Below are positions 1-8,574 of a stretch of 64,000 nucleotides of DNA, in pieces. Under the pieces are notes generated by a model, which worked only from the letters and a program-made list of their open reading frames with translations, made no database searches and had not been told where the DNA came from. This DNA is from Janthinobacterium violaceinigrum. Lineage in GTDB: Bacteria > Pseudomonadota > Gammaproteobacteria > Burkholderiales > Burkholderiaceae_D. Numbering within the stretch: position 1 is the stretch's first letter; each line of letters starts with the position of its first letter. The DNA is taken from positions 1-64,000 of the forward strand of contig NZ_WFLI01000030.1 in the NCBI RefSeq assembly GCF_009208555.1, read 5' to 3'. The position numbers and the translations under genes were made by a program.

Positions 1-297
1 CCCCCGCCGGCGCCTGCCGCGGCGATGGCGCAGCCCATGCAGGCCGAATCGAGCCTGCAGCGCCAGGCGCCCGCGCAACGGGCGCTGGCCATGCCCGCGC
101 CCGTTGCGGCACGTACCGTCTCGCTGCCACCGCCGGCAAAACTGGATGCCTCCGTGTGGCTGGTGAAGATCGATGCCTTGCTCAAGGCAGGCGAAGGTGC
201 GCTGGCGCAGGAGGAATGGGCCGCGTTCAGGCAGGCGTATCCCGATTATCCGGTGGCCGTGGAGTTGCGCCAGCGGCTGGAAAAAATCCAGAAATAG
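1..297 (+). CDS. 3' end of an unrecognised gene
   Basis: The frame is open from the first base and ends at TAG 295-297, so only the last 98 residues are visible and the true start lies outside the window. The visible part begins with Pro/Ala-rich low-complexity sequence and finishes with a helical segment containing WAAFRQAYPDYPV. I recognise no domain. A tail of a membrane-anchored or periplasmic protein such as an anti-sigma-factor-like protein would fit, but that is a guess. It converges on the MFS gene with only six bases between the two stops. Confidence 0.6.
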   Translation, partial: PPPAPAAAMAQPMQAESSLQRQAPAQRALAMPAPVAARTVSLPPPAKLDASVWLVKIDALLKAGEGALAQEEWAAFRQAYPDYPVAVELRQRLEKIQK

Positions 298-303
298 CGC
301 AGG

Positions 304-1449
304 CTACACGATCCCCTTCCTGCGCTCCCACACGGCGCTGCCCACGAAAATGGCGGCGCACACCCACATCACGGCCGGCAAGGCATTCACGCCCACGGAC
401 TGCATCAGCACGCCCGTCAGCAGGGGACCGCCGCCGCTGGTGATGCCCCAGGTGGCATTGACGATGGCGCTGGCGCTGGTCAGCGACAGGCCCGTAAACC
501 GCTCGCCGCAGGCCACCAGCGCCAGCATGTAGATGCCGCCCGCCGCCGCGCCCAGCAGCAACAGCAAGGTCCACCACAGCCACGGCGTGCCGACGGCGAA
601 CGGCAGCAGCGGCAGCAGCAGGCAGACGGCCACGCCGCAGCCGGCATGGACCCTGGCGCGGCCGAAGCGGTCGGCCATCCAGCCCAGCGCAAACTGCAGG
701 CCCGTGTCGCCCACCAGCACCACGGTGGCCGACAGCAGGGCCAGGTCCGTGCCGATGCCGTGCTCCATCGCATACAGGGGCAGCAAGCTCAATGCCAGGG
801 TATCGAACAGGGCGAAGAAGGCGGCGCCCAGCACGATCATCGGCATGCGCGGCAGGATCAAGGTCCACTTCACGCCATGCTCTTCCGGCTCCCTTTCCGG
901 GCCGCTGTTCGAGATCAGCATCAGGCCCGGCACGGCCAGCAGGAACAGCAGGCCGCAGGCGGCGAAGCTCCAGCTGATCTTGTCGTTGAACAGGGCCACG
1001 AGGGCAGGGCCGATCAGCTGGAAAAACGTAAAGCTGGTGGTGTACATGGCCACCACGCGGCCCCGCGAATTGTCGGGCGCCAGGCGGTTGACCCACGCCT
1101 CGCCGATGGTAAACAGCACGCCCATGGCGCCGCCGAACAGGAAACGCAGCACGCTCCACGCCAGCAGGTGGTCGGTGAACTGCATGGCGACCGTCGCCAG
1201 CGACGCTACCCAGACGGCGCCCAGCATGGTGGCGCGCGCGCCGAAGCGCCCCACCCAGCCCGAGACGAACGGCGATGCGGCCAGGATGCCCAGGGCGCTG
1301 ACGGCCGTGATCATGCCGATGATGTCCGTGCCCACGCCGCGCTGGTGCAGGGTCAGTGCGGTGAGCGGCATGGTGGCGCCCAGGCCCAGGCCCACCACAC
1401 CGATGCTGACCACGAGGGCAGAGAAGTCGCGCCATGGCATGTGCTTCAT
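304..1449 (-). CDS. MFS transporter, 381 aa
   Basis: Inner-membrane secondary transporter with about twelve hydrophobic segments and MFS loop-2/loop-8 motifs (GWVGRFGARAT near residue 65 and GWMADRFGRAR in the second half). Length fits small drug/metabolite exporters of the YcaD/CynX-like MFS groups; the substrate cannot be read from sequence. I chose the ATG at 1449 because GGAGG lies at a good distance upstream and the protein then opens directly into the first transmembrane helix; longer in-frame starts add a hydrophilic tail that looks like translated leader. It diverges from puuD with 283 bases between start codons. Confidence 0.85.
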   Translation of the reverse strand: MKHMPWRDFSALVVSIGVVGLGLGATMPLTALTLHQRGVGTDIIGMITAVSALGILAASPFVSGWVGRFGARATMLGAVWVASLATVAMQFTDHLLAWSVLRFLFGGAMGVLFTIGEAWVNRLAPDNSRGRVVAMYTTSFTFFQLIGPALVALFNDKISWSFAACGLLFLLAVPGLMLISNSGPEREPEEHGVKWTLILPRMPMIVLGAAFFALFDTLALSLLPLYAMEHGIGTDLALLSATVVLVGDTGLQFALGWMADRFGRARVHAGCGVAVCLLLPLLPFAVGTPWLWWTLLLLLGAAAGGIYMLALVACGERFTGLSLTSASAIVNATWGITSGGGPLLTGVLMQSVGVNALPAVMWVCAAIFVGSAVWERRKGIV

Positions 1450-1732
1450 GCTGGCCTCCGCATGGGAGAAAACAGGGTCTGGAGGGCGTGGAAGTGGTGT
1501 GGATGCATGTGAAAAAGGGCGACTTTGCCTGCGGTGCTGGTGTTTGGCGCCGGACGGGCATATGATGATTTTAATAAAGGCAATACTGCAAAGCCGTAGT
1601 GTAGGCGATGTGTGCCACCGCTGGCCACGCCCATCGGTGTGGCCGCTGCCTGCGGCTCTGCTGTACAGTGAAGCGAGCGGCAGCGCCGTCATGCGCTGTC
1701 ATTGGATCGTCACGCCAGCGAGGTAGCACTCT

Positions 1733-2500
1733 ATGCGCCGTCCCATCGTTCTCGTCCCCGCCTGCCAGCGCCAGCTCGGCAGCCACGTCTGGCACATGGC
1801 GCAGGACAAATACCTGCACGCCGTGCTGCACGGCGCCGGCTGCATGCCGCTGCTGCTGCCCGCTTTTGGAGTGGAGGCGGACCTGGAAGCGGCGCTGCAT
1901 ATCGCCGACGGTGTCATGCTGACCGGTTCCGCCTCGAACGTCGATGCGCGCCTGTATGGCGAAGACATCCTGCACCCCGACCTGCCGCAAGACCCCGCGC
2001 GCGACGCCACCACCTTGCCCCTGATCCGCGCCGCGCTGGCGCGCCAGCTGCCCTTGCTGGCCATCTGCCGCGGCTTCCAGGAAGTCAACGTGGCGCTGGG
2101 CGGCAGCCTGCACCAGGCCGTGCACGCGGTGCCGGGCATGCAGGACCACCGCGAAAACGTGCTCGATCCCTTGGCGCGCCAGTACGCGCCCGCGCACCGC
2201 ATCAAGCTGATGCCCGAAGGCCTGCTGTCACGGCTGCTGGGCGGCGAGAGCGAAATGCTGGTCAATTCCCTGCATGGCCAGGGCATTGCCCGGCTGGCCG
2301 ACGGCTTGCTGGTGGAAGCCCTGGCCGACGACGGCCTGGTGGAAGCCTATACGGTGGCCAGCGCCGCCGGTTTTACCCTGGCCGTGCAATGGCATCCGGA
2401 ATGGCAGGTGGAAGACAACCCGCAGTCGATGCGCCTGTTCGATGCCTTCGGCCAGGCATGCCGCGATTACCGGGAGCAGCAGCACAGGAAGACAGGATGA
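1733..2500 (+). CDS. puuD: gamma-glutamyl-gamma-aminobutyrate hydrolase, class I glutamine amidotransferase-like (peptidase C26)
   Basis: Predicted cytosolic hydrolase that releases GABA from gamma-glutamyl-GABA at the end of the glutamylated putrescine pathway. 255 residues, the usual family length. The nucleophile elbow is AICRGFQ with Cys112 and the His-Glu pair is in QWHPEW (His221, Glu223), so the triad is intact. An AGGT-type ribosome site precedes the ATG. First gene of a co-directional polyamine block with puuA 54 bases downstream, which supports the assignment over a generic amidotransferase. Confidence 0.9.
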   Translation: MRRPIVLVPACQRQLGSHVWHMAQDKYLHAVLHGAGCMPLLLPAFGVEADLEAALHIADGVMLTGSASNVDARLYGEDILHPDLPQDPARDATTLPLIRAALARQLPLLAICRGFQEVNVALGGSLHQAVHAVPGMQDHRENVLDPLARQYAPAHRIKLMPEGLLSRLLGGESEMLVNSLHGQGIARLADGLLVEALADDGLVEAYTVASAAGFTLAVQWHPEWQVEDNPQSMRLFDAFGQACRDYREQQHRKTG

Positions 2501-2554
2501 CAGGCGCGCCGCACGCAGTACGCGGCGTTTGATCAAGACCAGCGAGAGGGAAGC

Positions 2555-3925
2555 ATGGCAATACGCGAAAATTTCACTTATACGGACATGGATTTGTGGC
2601 TCAATGAAAAGCGCGTCACGGAAATCGAATGCCTGGTGCCCGACCTGACAGGCGTGGCGCGGGGGAAGATCCTGCCGCGCGGGAAATTTACCCAGGAGCG
2701 CGGCATGCGCATCCCGGAAGCGGTGCTGGGCATGACGGTGACGGGCAATTATCCGGTCGACGACGGCGGCTATGACCGCGCCATTTCCAGCACCGACCGC
2801 GACATGATCTTGAAGGCCGATCCCACCACCATCACCATGGTGCCGTGGGCCACGGACCCCACCGCGCAAGTCATCCACGACTGCTATTTCGCCGACGGCA
2901 TGCTGGTCGATTTCGCTCCCCGCTCCGTGCTGCGGCGCGTGCTGAAACTGTATGCGGACAAGGGCTGGAAACCCGTGGTGGCGCCGGAACTGGAGTTTTA
3001 CCTGACGGCGAAAAACACGGACCCCGACCTGCCCTTGAAGCCGCCCATCGGGCGCAGCGGGCGGGCCGAGACGAGCCGCCAGGTGTACAGCATCGACGCC
3101 GTCAACGAGTTCGATCCCCTGTTCGAGGATATCTACGATTACTGCGAACTGATGAACCTTGACGTCGATACCCTGATCCACGAGATCGGCGCGGGACAGA
3201 TGGAAATCAACTTCCTGCACGGCGATCCGCTGGGCCTGGCCGACAAGGTGTTTTTCTTCAAGCGCACCCTGCGCGAAGCGGCCCTGAAACACGATATGTA
3301 TGCCACTTTCATGGCCAAGCCCATGGCGGGCGAGCCGGGTTCCGCCATGCACGTGCACCAGAGCGTCGTCGATGCGAAGACGGGCCTGAATATCTTCAGC
3401 AACGAGGACGGCTCGGCTGCGCCCATCTTCAAGCACTACATCGCGGGCCTGCAGCGCTACATGCCGTCGGCCATGGCCATCGTCGCGCCCTACGTGAATT
3501 CCTACCGCCGCATCGTGCGCCACACGGCCGCGCCCATCAACATCCAGTGGGGCCTGGATAACCGTACCGTGGGCTTCCGCGTGCCCGAGTCGGGCGTGCA
3601 GGACCGCCGCGTGGAAAACCGCATCATCGGCGCCGACGCCAATCCCTACCTGGCCCTGGCCGTGACCCTGGCTTGCGGCTACCTGGGCATGACGGAACAG
3701 CTGGAAGCGACGCCGATGATGGTGGGCAGCGCGTATGACCTGAAATTCGAGCTGCCGCAAGGCTTGCCCGAAGCGCTGCAACTGCTGCGCGCGGAAGACA
3801 AGCTGCGCACGGTGCTGGGCGAGCGCTTCATCGACGTGTATGCGGCCATCAAGGACCTCGAGCACCAGGAATTCATGACCGTCATCAGTCCGTGGGAGCG
3901 CGAACATCTGCTGCTCCACGTCTAG
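2555..3925 (+). CDS. puuA: gamma-glutamylputrescine synthetase, glutamine synthetase-like
   Basis: ATP-dependent ligase expected to join glutamate to putrescine (or another polyamine), the entry step of glutamylated polyamine breakdown. 456 residues with the glutamine-synthetase fold: N-terminal beta-grasp part, ELEFYL metal-ligand strand, MEINFLHGD, HVHQS, the INIQWGLDNRTVGFR glutamate/ATP site and the late ENRIIGADANPYLALA block. Shorter than GlnA and without the adenylylation-loop tyrosine context, as in PuuA/SpuI. AGGGAAG lies before the ATG. Context between puuD and an SpuC-type aminotransferase makes polyamine use likely; exact substrate preference is inference. Confidence 0.88.
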   Translation: MAIRENFTYTDMDLWLNEKRVTEIECLVPDLTGVARGKILPRGKFTQERGMRIPEAVLGMTVTGNYPVDDGGYDRAISSTDRDMILKADPTTITMVPWATDPTAQVIHDCYFADGMLVDFAPRSVLRRVLKLYADKGWKPVVAPELEFYLTAKNTDPDLPLKPPIGRSGRAETSRQVYSIDAVNEFDPLFEDIYDYCELMNLDVDTLIHEIGAGQMEINFLHGDPLGLADKVFFFKRTLREAALKHDMYATFMAKPMAGEPGSAMHVHQSVVDAKTGLNIFSNEDGSAAPIFKHYIAGLQRYMPSAMAIVAPYVNSYRRIVRHTAAPINIQWGLDNRTVGFRVPESGVQDRRVENRIIGADANPYLALAVTLACGYLGMTEQLEATPMMVGSAYDLKFELPQGLPEALQLLRAEDKLRTVLGERFIDVYAAIKDLEHQEFMTVISPWEREHLLLHV

Positions 3926-3937
3926 GAAAGGATCGCA

Positions 3938-5398
3938 ATGAGCACAACAAACAATCCGCTGGCGCCCAGCGCCGCGCTGGTCGCCTCCGTGGCGCAGAAA
4001 AACGCGGTGCCGCAGGTGTACGACACGGCCGCCATCCAGCAGATGGACTCGGCCCACTACCTGCACCCGTTCACCAATTTCCAGGATCTCGCCAGCAAGG
4101 GTGCGCGCGTGATGGTGCGCGGAGACGGCGTCTACCTGTGGGATAGCCAGGGCAGGAAGATCGTCGACGGCATGTCGGGCCTGTGGTGCGTCAACGTGGG
4201 CTATGGCCGCACGTCGATCTCGCAAGCCGTGTACCGGCAGATGGAGACGCTGCCGTTCTATAACAGCTTCTTTGGCACGACCAACGTGCCGGCCGCGCAG
4301 CTGGCGGCCAAGCTGGCGCAAATCTCTCCGCCGCAGTTCCAGCACGTGTTCTTCACCAGTTCCGGCTCCGAGGGCAACGACACGAATCTGCGCATGGTGC
4401 GCCGCTACTGGGACATCCTTGGCCACAAGGAGCGCCACACCGTCATCAGCCGCCACAATGCGTATCACGGCAGCACGGTGGCGGGAGCTTCGCTGGGCGG
4501 CATGGATGGCATGCATGCGCAGGGCGGCTTGCCCATCCCCGGCATCGCGCATATCGGCCAGCCCAATTATCTGGAGGCTGGCCACGGATTGACTCCCGAA
4601 GAATTCGGTATCAAGGCGGCTTGCTGGCTGGAAGACAAGATCCTCGAAATCGGCGCCGGCAAGGTGGCCGCCTTCATCGGCGAACCGGTGCAGGGTGCCG
4701 GTGGCGTGATCATCCCGCCCTCGACCTACTGGCCCGAGATCCAGCGCATCTGTGACAAGTACGGCATTTTGCTTATCGCCGATGAAGTCATCTGCGGCTT
4801 CGGTCGCCTGGGGCGCTGGTTCGGCTCCGAGCTGTTCGGCATCAGGCCCGACCTGATCACGTTTGCCAAGGGCGTCACCTCGGGCTACGTGCCGCTGGGC
4901 GGCGTGCTGGTGGGCGACCGCGTCGCCAAGGTCCTGATCGAACAGGGCGGCGAATTCACGCACGGCTTCACGTATTCCGGCCACCCCGTCGCCTGCGCGG
5001 CCGCGCTGGAAAACATCCGCATCATCGAGGAAGAACAATTGGTGGCCAAGGTGGCCGACGATACGGGACCGTACCTGAAGCAGTGCTTCGCCAGTCTGGG
5101 CGAGCATCCGCTGGTGGGCTATGCGGACAGCTGCGGCCTGGTCGCGGGCCTGAACCTGGTGCGTCGGAAGGGCGCCACCGTGCATGACAACGAACTGTTC
5201 GACGAGGACCAGGGCGTGGGCATGATCTGCCGCGGCCACATGTTCGACAATGGCGTCATCATGCGCGCCGTGGGCGAGCGCATGATCGTCGCCCCGCCGC
5301 TGGTCATGACGCGCGCGCAGATCGACGAGATGGTGGGCCTGATCCGGGTGTGCCTGGACAAGACCCTTGCGGACGTGCAGGCGAAGGGCTGGGTGTAG
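3938..5398 (+). CDS. spuC: polyamine:pyruvate aminotransferase (class III, PLP-dependent, SpuC-like)
   Basis: Class III omega-aminotransferase, 486 residues, somewhat longer than typical SpuC because of an N-terminal extension. Visible hallmarks are the phosphate-binding block SSGSEGNDTNLRMVRRY, the YHGST loop, the cofactor Asp in LLIADEVICGFGR and the Schiff-base Lys in ITFAKGVTSGYVPLGG. It would transfer the terminal amino group of putrescine or related diamines to pyruvate, giving an aminoaldehyde for PuuC downstream. Starts 12 bases after puuA with AAGGA upstream. Beta-alanine or other omega-amino acids remain possible substrates. Confidence 0.85.
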   Translation: MSTTNNPLAPSAALVASVAQKNAVPQVYDTAAIQQMDSAHYLHPFTNFQDLASKGARVMVRGDGVYLWDSQGRKIVDGMSGLWCVNVGYGRTSISQAVYRQMETLPFYNSFFGTTNVPAAQLAAKLAQISPPQFQHVFFTSSGSEGNDTNLRMVRRYWDILGHKERHTVISRHNAYHGSTVAGASLGGMDGMHAQGGLPIPGIAHIGQPNYLEAGHGLTPEEFGIKAACWLEDKILEIGAGKVAAFIGEPVQGAGGVIIPPSTYWPEIQRICDKYGILLIADEVICGFGRLGRWFGSELFGIRPDLITFAKGVTSGYVPLGGVLVGDRVAKVLIEQGGEFTHGFTYSGHPVACAAALENIRIIEEEQLVAKVADDTGPYLKQCFASLGEHPLVGYADSCGLVAGLNLVRRKGATVHDNELFDEDQGVGMICRGHMFDNGVIMRAVGERMIVAPPLVMTRAQIDEMVGLIRVCLDKTLADVQAKGWV

Positions 5399-5419
5399 CG
5401 TTGTACCCAAACGCAAGGG

Positions 5420-5450
5420 CCGGGGTCCTACCCTGAGGGTGCGACCCCGG
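5420..5450. repeat. long palindromic hairpin, GGGTC-type repeat copy 1
   Basis: CCGGGGTC (5420-5427) pairs with GACCCCGG (5443-5450), and an inner ACCCT-G-AGGGT pairs at 5430-5440, giving a two-tier hairpin without a T tract. It follows the aminotransferase stop by 21 bases, so it may end or attenuate transcription before potG. The segment CCTGAGGGT followed by GACCCCGG recurs at 10108-10125. Confidence 0.7.
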
Positions 5451-5610
5451 GGGTTGCTCCTGGGCTGGTGTCGGTTTTTGCCCAATTTTGCCGCCATCTG
5501 CGCATTTTTTGGACCAGAATCGCGGCAGTTCCGCTAAACTTCCATCTTGGCCGCTACTATAGCGGCCAGTTTTTCATTTTGACACCCTCTTACCCAGAAG
5601 CTACCCACAC

Positions 5611-6759
5611 ATGACGATAGCAACACCTGCCGCGTCGGCCCGCGACGCCCAAGCGCCTTTTCTGCTGATTGATCAGCTGGTCAAGGAATTCGATGGCGTG
5701 CGCGCCGTCGATGCGATTTCCGTGACGATCAACAAGGGCGAGATTTTCGCCTTGCTGGGCAGTTCCGGTTGCGGCAAGTCGACCCTGCTGCGCATGCTGG
5801 CCGGCTTCGAGACGCCGACGTCGGGGCGCATCGCCCTGGCGGGCAACAGCATCGTCGATGTGCCGCCGCACCAGCGCCCCATCAACATGATGTTCCAGTC
5901 GTATGCGCTGTTCCCCCACCTGTCCGTGTGGGACAACATCGCCTTCGGCCTGCGCCGCGATGGCTTGCCGAAAGCGGAAGTGGCGGCGCGGGTCGAGCAG
6001 ATGCTGGCGTTGGTGCAGCTGGGCCAATACGCGAAGCGCAAGCCGCACCAGCTGTCGGGCGGCCAGCAGCAGCGCGTGGCGCTGGCGCGCAGCCTGGCCA
6101 AGCGGCCGCAATTGCTGCTGCTCGACGAGCCGCTGGGCGCGCTGGATAAAAAACTGCGCGAGCGCACGCAGATGGAACTGGTGAACATCATCGAACAGGT
6201 GGGCGTCACCTGCGTGATGGTCACGCACGACCAGGACGAGGCCATGAGCATGGCCACGCGCATCGCCGTCATGAGCGAAGGGCGCATCCTGCAAGTGGGC
6301 GCGCCCGGCGAAATCTATGAAACGCCGAACTGCCGCTTCGTCGCCGACTTCATCGGCAGCGTCAACCTGTTCGATGGCCGCATCACGGAAGACGAACCCG
6401 ATCACGTGATCATCGACACGCCCGACGGCCGCCAGTATGTCGCGCACGGCATCACGGGCAACCTGGGCATGGATGTTTCGGTGGCCGTGCGCCCCGAGAA
6501 AATCGGCATCCAGATCGACCCCCCCGCCCTGGAAGAGCGCGTGTCGCCGGCCGAACATGGCTACAACTGCGCCCAGGGCGTGATCGTCGCCATGGCGTAC
6601 TTTGGCAATGAAACCAGCTACCACGTGCGCCTCGACAGCGGCACGGTGGTGAAAGTCTCGCGCACCAACGCGGCCCGCCACGATGTCTCGCGCCTCGAGC
6701 GCGAGCAGCGCGTGTGGGTATGGTGGGATGGCGCCGACATCGTCGTGCTGACCAGCTGA
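5611..6759 (+). CDS. potG: putrescine/spermidine ABC transporter ATP-binding protein
   Basis: Cytoplasmic ATPase of a polyamine importer, 382 residues. Walker A GSSGCGKST (50-58), Q-loop in MMFQSYALFPH, signature LSGGQ (148-152), Walker B LLLLDEP (Asp172, Glu173) and H-loop VMVTHD are all present, followed by a C-terminal TOBE-type regulatory domain. Starts 212 bases after the aminotransferase and shows no convincing Shine-Dalgarno before its ATG, so a separate promoter in the gap is plausible. potH starts 7 bases after its stop. Confidence 0.92.
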   Translation: MTIATPAASARDAQAPFLLIDQLVKEFDGVRAVDAISVTINKGEIFALLGSSGCGKSTLLRMLAGFETPTSGRIALAGNSIVDVPPHQRPINMMFQSYALFPHLSVWDNIAFGLRRDGLPKAEVAARVEQMLALVQLGQYAKRKPHQLSGGQQQRVALARSLAKRPQLLLLDEPLGALDKKLRERTQMELVNIIEQVGVTCVMVTHDQDEAMSMATRIAVMSEGRILQVGAPGEIYETPNCRFVADFIGSVNLFDGRITEDEPDHVIIDTPDGRQYVAHGITGNLGMDVSVAVRPEKIGIQIDPPALEERVSPAEHGYNCAQGVIVAMAYFGNETSYHVRLDSGTVVKVSRTNAARHDVSRLEREQRVWVWWDGADIVVLTS

Positions 6760-6766
6760 GGCCATC

Positions 6767-7696
6767 ATGACGTCCCTCCTGCAATCGCTGCGCCACATCG
6801 TCACCCTGCGCTGGCTCACGGGCCGCAATGCCGTCATCGCCGTGCCTTCGCTGTTCCTGGCAGTCGCCTTCCTGGTGCCGTTCCTGATCGTGCTGCGCAT
6901 CAGCCTGTCCGACATGGATACGGCGGGCAGCCCGTTCGGCGGCTTGCTGTCGTACGTCGACGGCATCGTCGTGTTGAAGGTGAAAGTCGCCAATTACCTG
7001 TTCATCGCCGCCGATGAACTGTATCTGCTCACCTATCTCAGTTCCATCAAGTACGCGGCCATTACCACGGCCATCTGCCTGTTTATCGGCTACCCGTTCG
7101 CCTACTTCATGGCGCGCGCCAAGCCGTCCATCCGCCCCGTGCTGATGATGCTGGTGATGCTGCCTTTCTGGACCTCGTTCCTGCTGCGCGTGTATGCGTG
7201 GAAGGGCATCCTGGCCAACCACGGCCTGCTCAACGACCTGCTGCTGGCGCTGGGCGTGGTGAGCGAACCGCTGCACATGATGAATACCTCGTTCTCGCTG
7301 GTCGTCGGCATGGTGTACGCCTACCTGCCGTTCATGATCCTGCCCCTGTACGCCAACCTGGTCAAAATGGACATGCGTTACCTGGAAGCGGCGGCCGACC
7401 TGGGCGCCACGCCCTTGCAGGCATTCTGGCGCATCACCGTGCCCCTGTCGAAGTCGGGCATCATCGCCGGCGCCATGCTGGTATTCATTCCATCCGTGGG
7501 CGAATACGTGATTCCCGAGCTGCTGGGCGGCCCGGAAACCCTGATGATCGGCCGGGTGCTGTGGGATGAATACTTCACGAACAACGACTGGGCCATGGCT
7601 TCGTCGGTGACGGTGCTGGTGATCCTGCTGATCCTCGTGCCGATGGCGATTTTTAACAAATACAAGACGGACCAGGACGCGGAGAAACAAGCATGA
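6767..7696 (+). CDS. potH: putrescine/spermidine ABC transporter permease (PotH/PotB type)
   Basis: Inner-membrane permease subunit, 309 residues with six main hydrophobic segments. The cytoplasmic EAA loop reads EAAADLGATPLQAFWRITVPLS, which docks on the ATPase. Family membership is clear from this loop and from PLYANLVKMD just before it. Its last four bases overlap the start of potI (ATGA), indicating translational coupling of the two permeases. Confidence 0.92.
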   Translation: MTSLLQSLRHIVTLRWLTGRNAVIAVPSLFLAVAFLVPFLIVLRISLSDMDTAGSPFGGLLSYVDGIVVLKVKVANYLFIAADELYLLTYLSSIKYAAITTAICLFIGYPFAYFMARAKPSIRPVLMMLVMLPFWTSFLLRVYAWKGILANHGLLNDLLLALGVVSEPLHMMNTSFSLVVGMVYAYLPFMILPLYANLVKMDMRYLEAAADLGATPLQAFWRITVPLSKSGIIAGAMLVFIPSVGEYVIPELLGGPETLMIGRVLWDEYFTNNDWAMASSVTVLVILLILVPMAIFNKYKTDQDAEKQA

Positions 7697-8538
7697 ACGG
7701 ACGTAATTTCCTGCAGCGCTGGTTCGGGCGGGGCTGGCTTTCGCTGGGCTATCTGTTCCTGTACCTGCCCATCATCGTACTGATCGTCTTCTCGTTCAAC
7801 AGCTCGCGCCAGGACATGGTGTGGAGCGGTTTTTCGCTGCGCTGGTACAGCGAGTTGATGAGCGACACGGAAATCATCTCGGGCTTCGGTCTGTCCTTGA
7901 AGATCGCCTTCATGTCGGCGACGTCTTCCGTCATCCTCGGCACGTTTGCCGCCTTTGCGCTGACCAATTACCAGCGCTTCCGCGGCCGCACCCTGTTCTC
8001 GTCCATGGTCAGCGCGCCGCTGGTGATGCCGGAAGTGATCATCGGCTTGTCCTTGCTGCTGATGCTCGTGTCCATGCAAAAGGTCTTCGGCTTTCCCGAG
8101 CGGGGCGTGCTGACCATCTGGCTGGGCCACACGCTGCTGGGCATGGCGTATGCGGCCGTGGTGGTACAGTCGCGCCTGCAGGAGATGAGCAAGTCGCTGG
8201 CCGAAGCGGCCATGGACCTGGGCTGCCGCGCGCACCAGGTCTTCTTCCTCGTGACCCTGCCGAACATCACGCAAGCGCTTGCCTCGGCCTGGCTGCTGAC
8301 GTTTACCCTGTCGCTCGACGACGTGGTGCTCTCCGCTTTCCTGTCCGGCCCCGGTTCGACGACCATGCCGCTGGTGATCTTCTCGCGCGCGCGCCTGGGG
8401 CTGGACCCGCGCGTGAACGCCATCGCCGCGCTGACCATCCTCGCTGTGACGATCGCCGTGATCGTGTATGCGGTGATGCTGGCGCGCGCCGACCGCAGAC
8501 GCCGCAAGCAGATGTCTGCGGCGTATTCGGCGGACTAG
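7693..8538 (+). CDS. potI: putrescine/spermidine ABC transporter permease (PotI/PotC type)
   Basis: Second permease subunit, 281 residues, six hydrophobic segments and an EAA loop (EAAMDLGCRAHQVFFLVTLP). Together with PotH it forms the membrane channel of the importer. Starts inside the potH stop. No gene for a PotF/SpuD-type periplasmic binding protein lies next to these three components, so the transporter is incomplete in this locus. Confidence 0.92.
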   Translation: MNGRNFLQRWFGRGWLSLGYLFLYLPIIVLIVFSFNSSRQDMVWSGFSLRWYSELMSDTEIISGFGLSLKIAFMSATSSVILGTFAAFALTNYQRFRGRTLFSSMVSAPLVMPEVIIGLSLLLMLVSMQKVFGFPERGVLTIWLGHTLLGMAYAAVVVQSRLQEMSKSLAEAAMDLGCRAHQVFFLVTLPNITQALASAWLLTFTLSLDDVVLSAFLSGPGSTTMPLVIFSRARLGLDPRVNAIAALTILAVTIAVIVYAVMLARADRRRRKQMSAAYSAD

Positions 8539-8574
8539 GAGTAAGCTGGCGTCTTCACCTTTCAGGAGACGGCG

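Noticed and set aside
2228..5497. Open frame of over 1000 codons on the minus strand
   Set aside because: It lies opposite puuD, puuA and the aminotransferase, is rich in His, Arg, Ala and Gln with no domain, and is the usual shadow of G+C-rich coding sequence.
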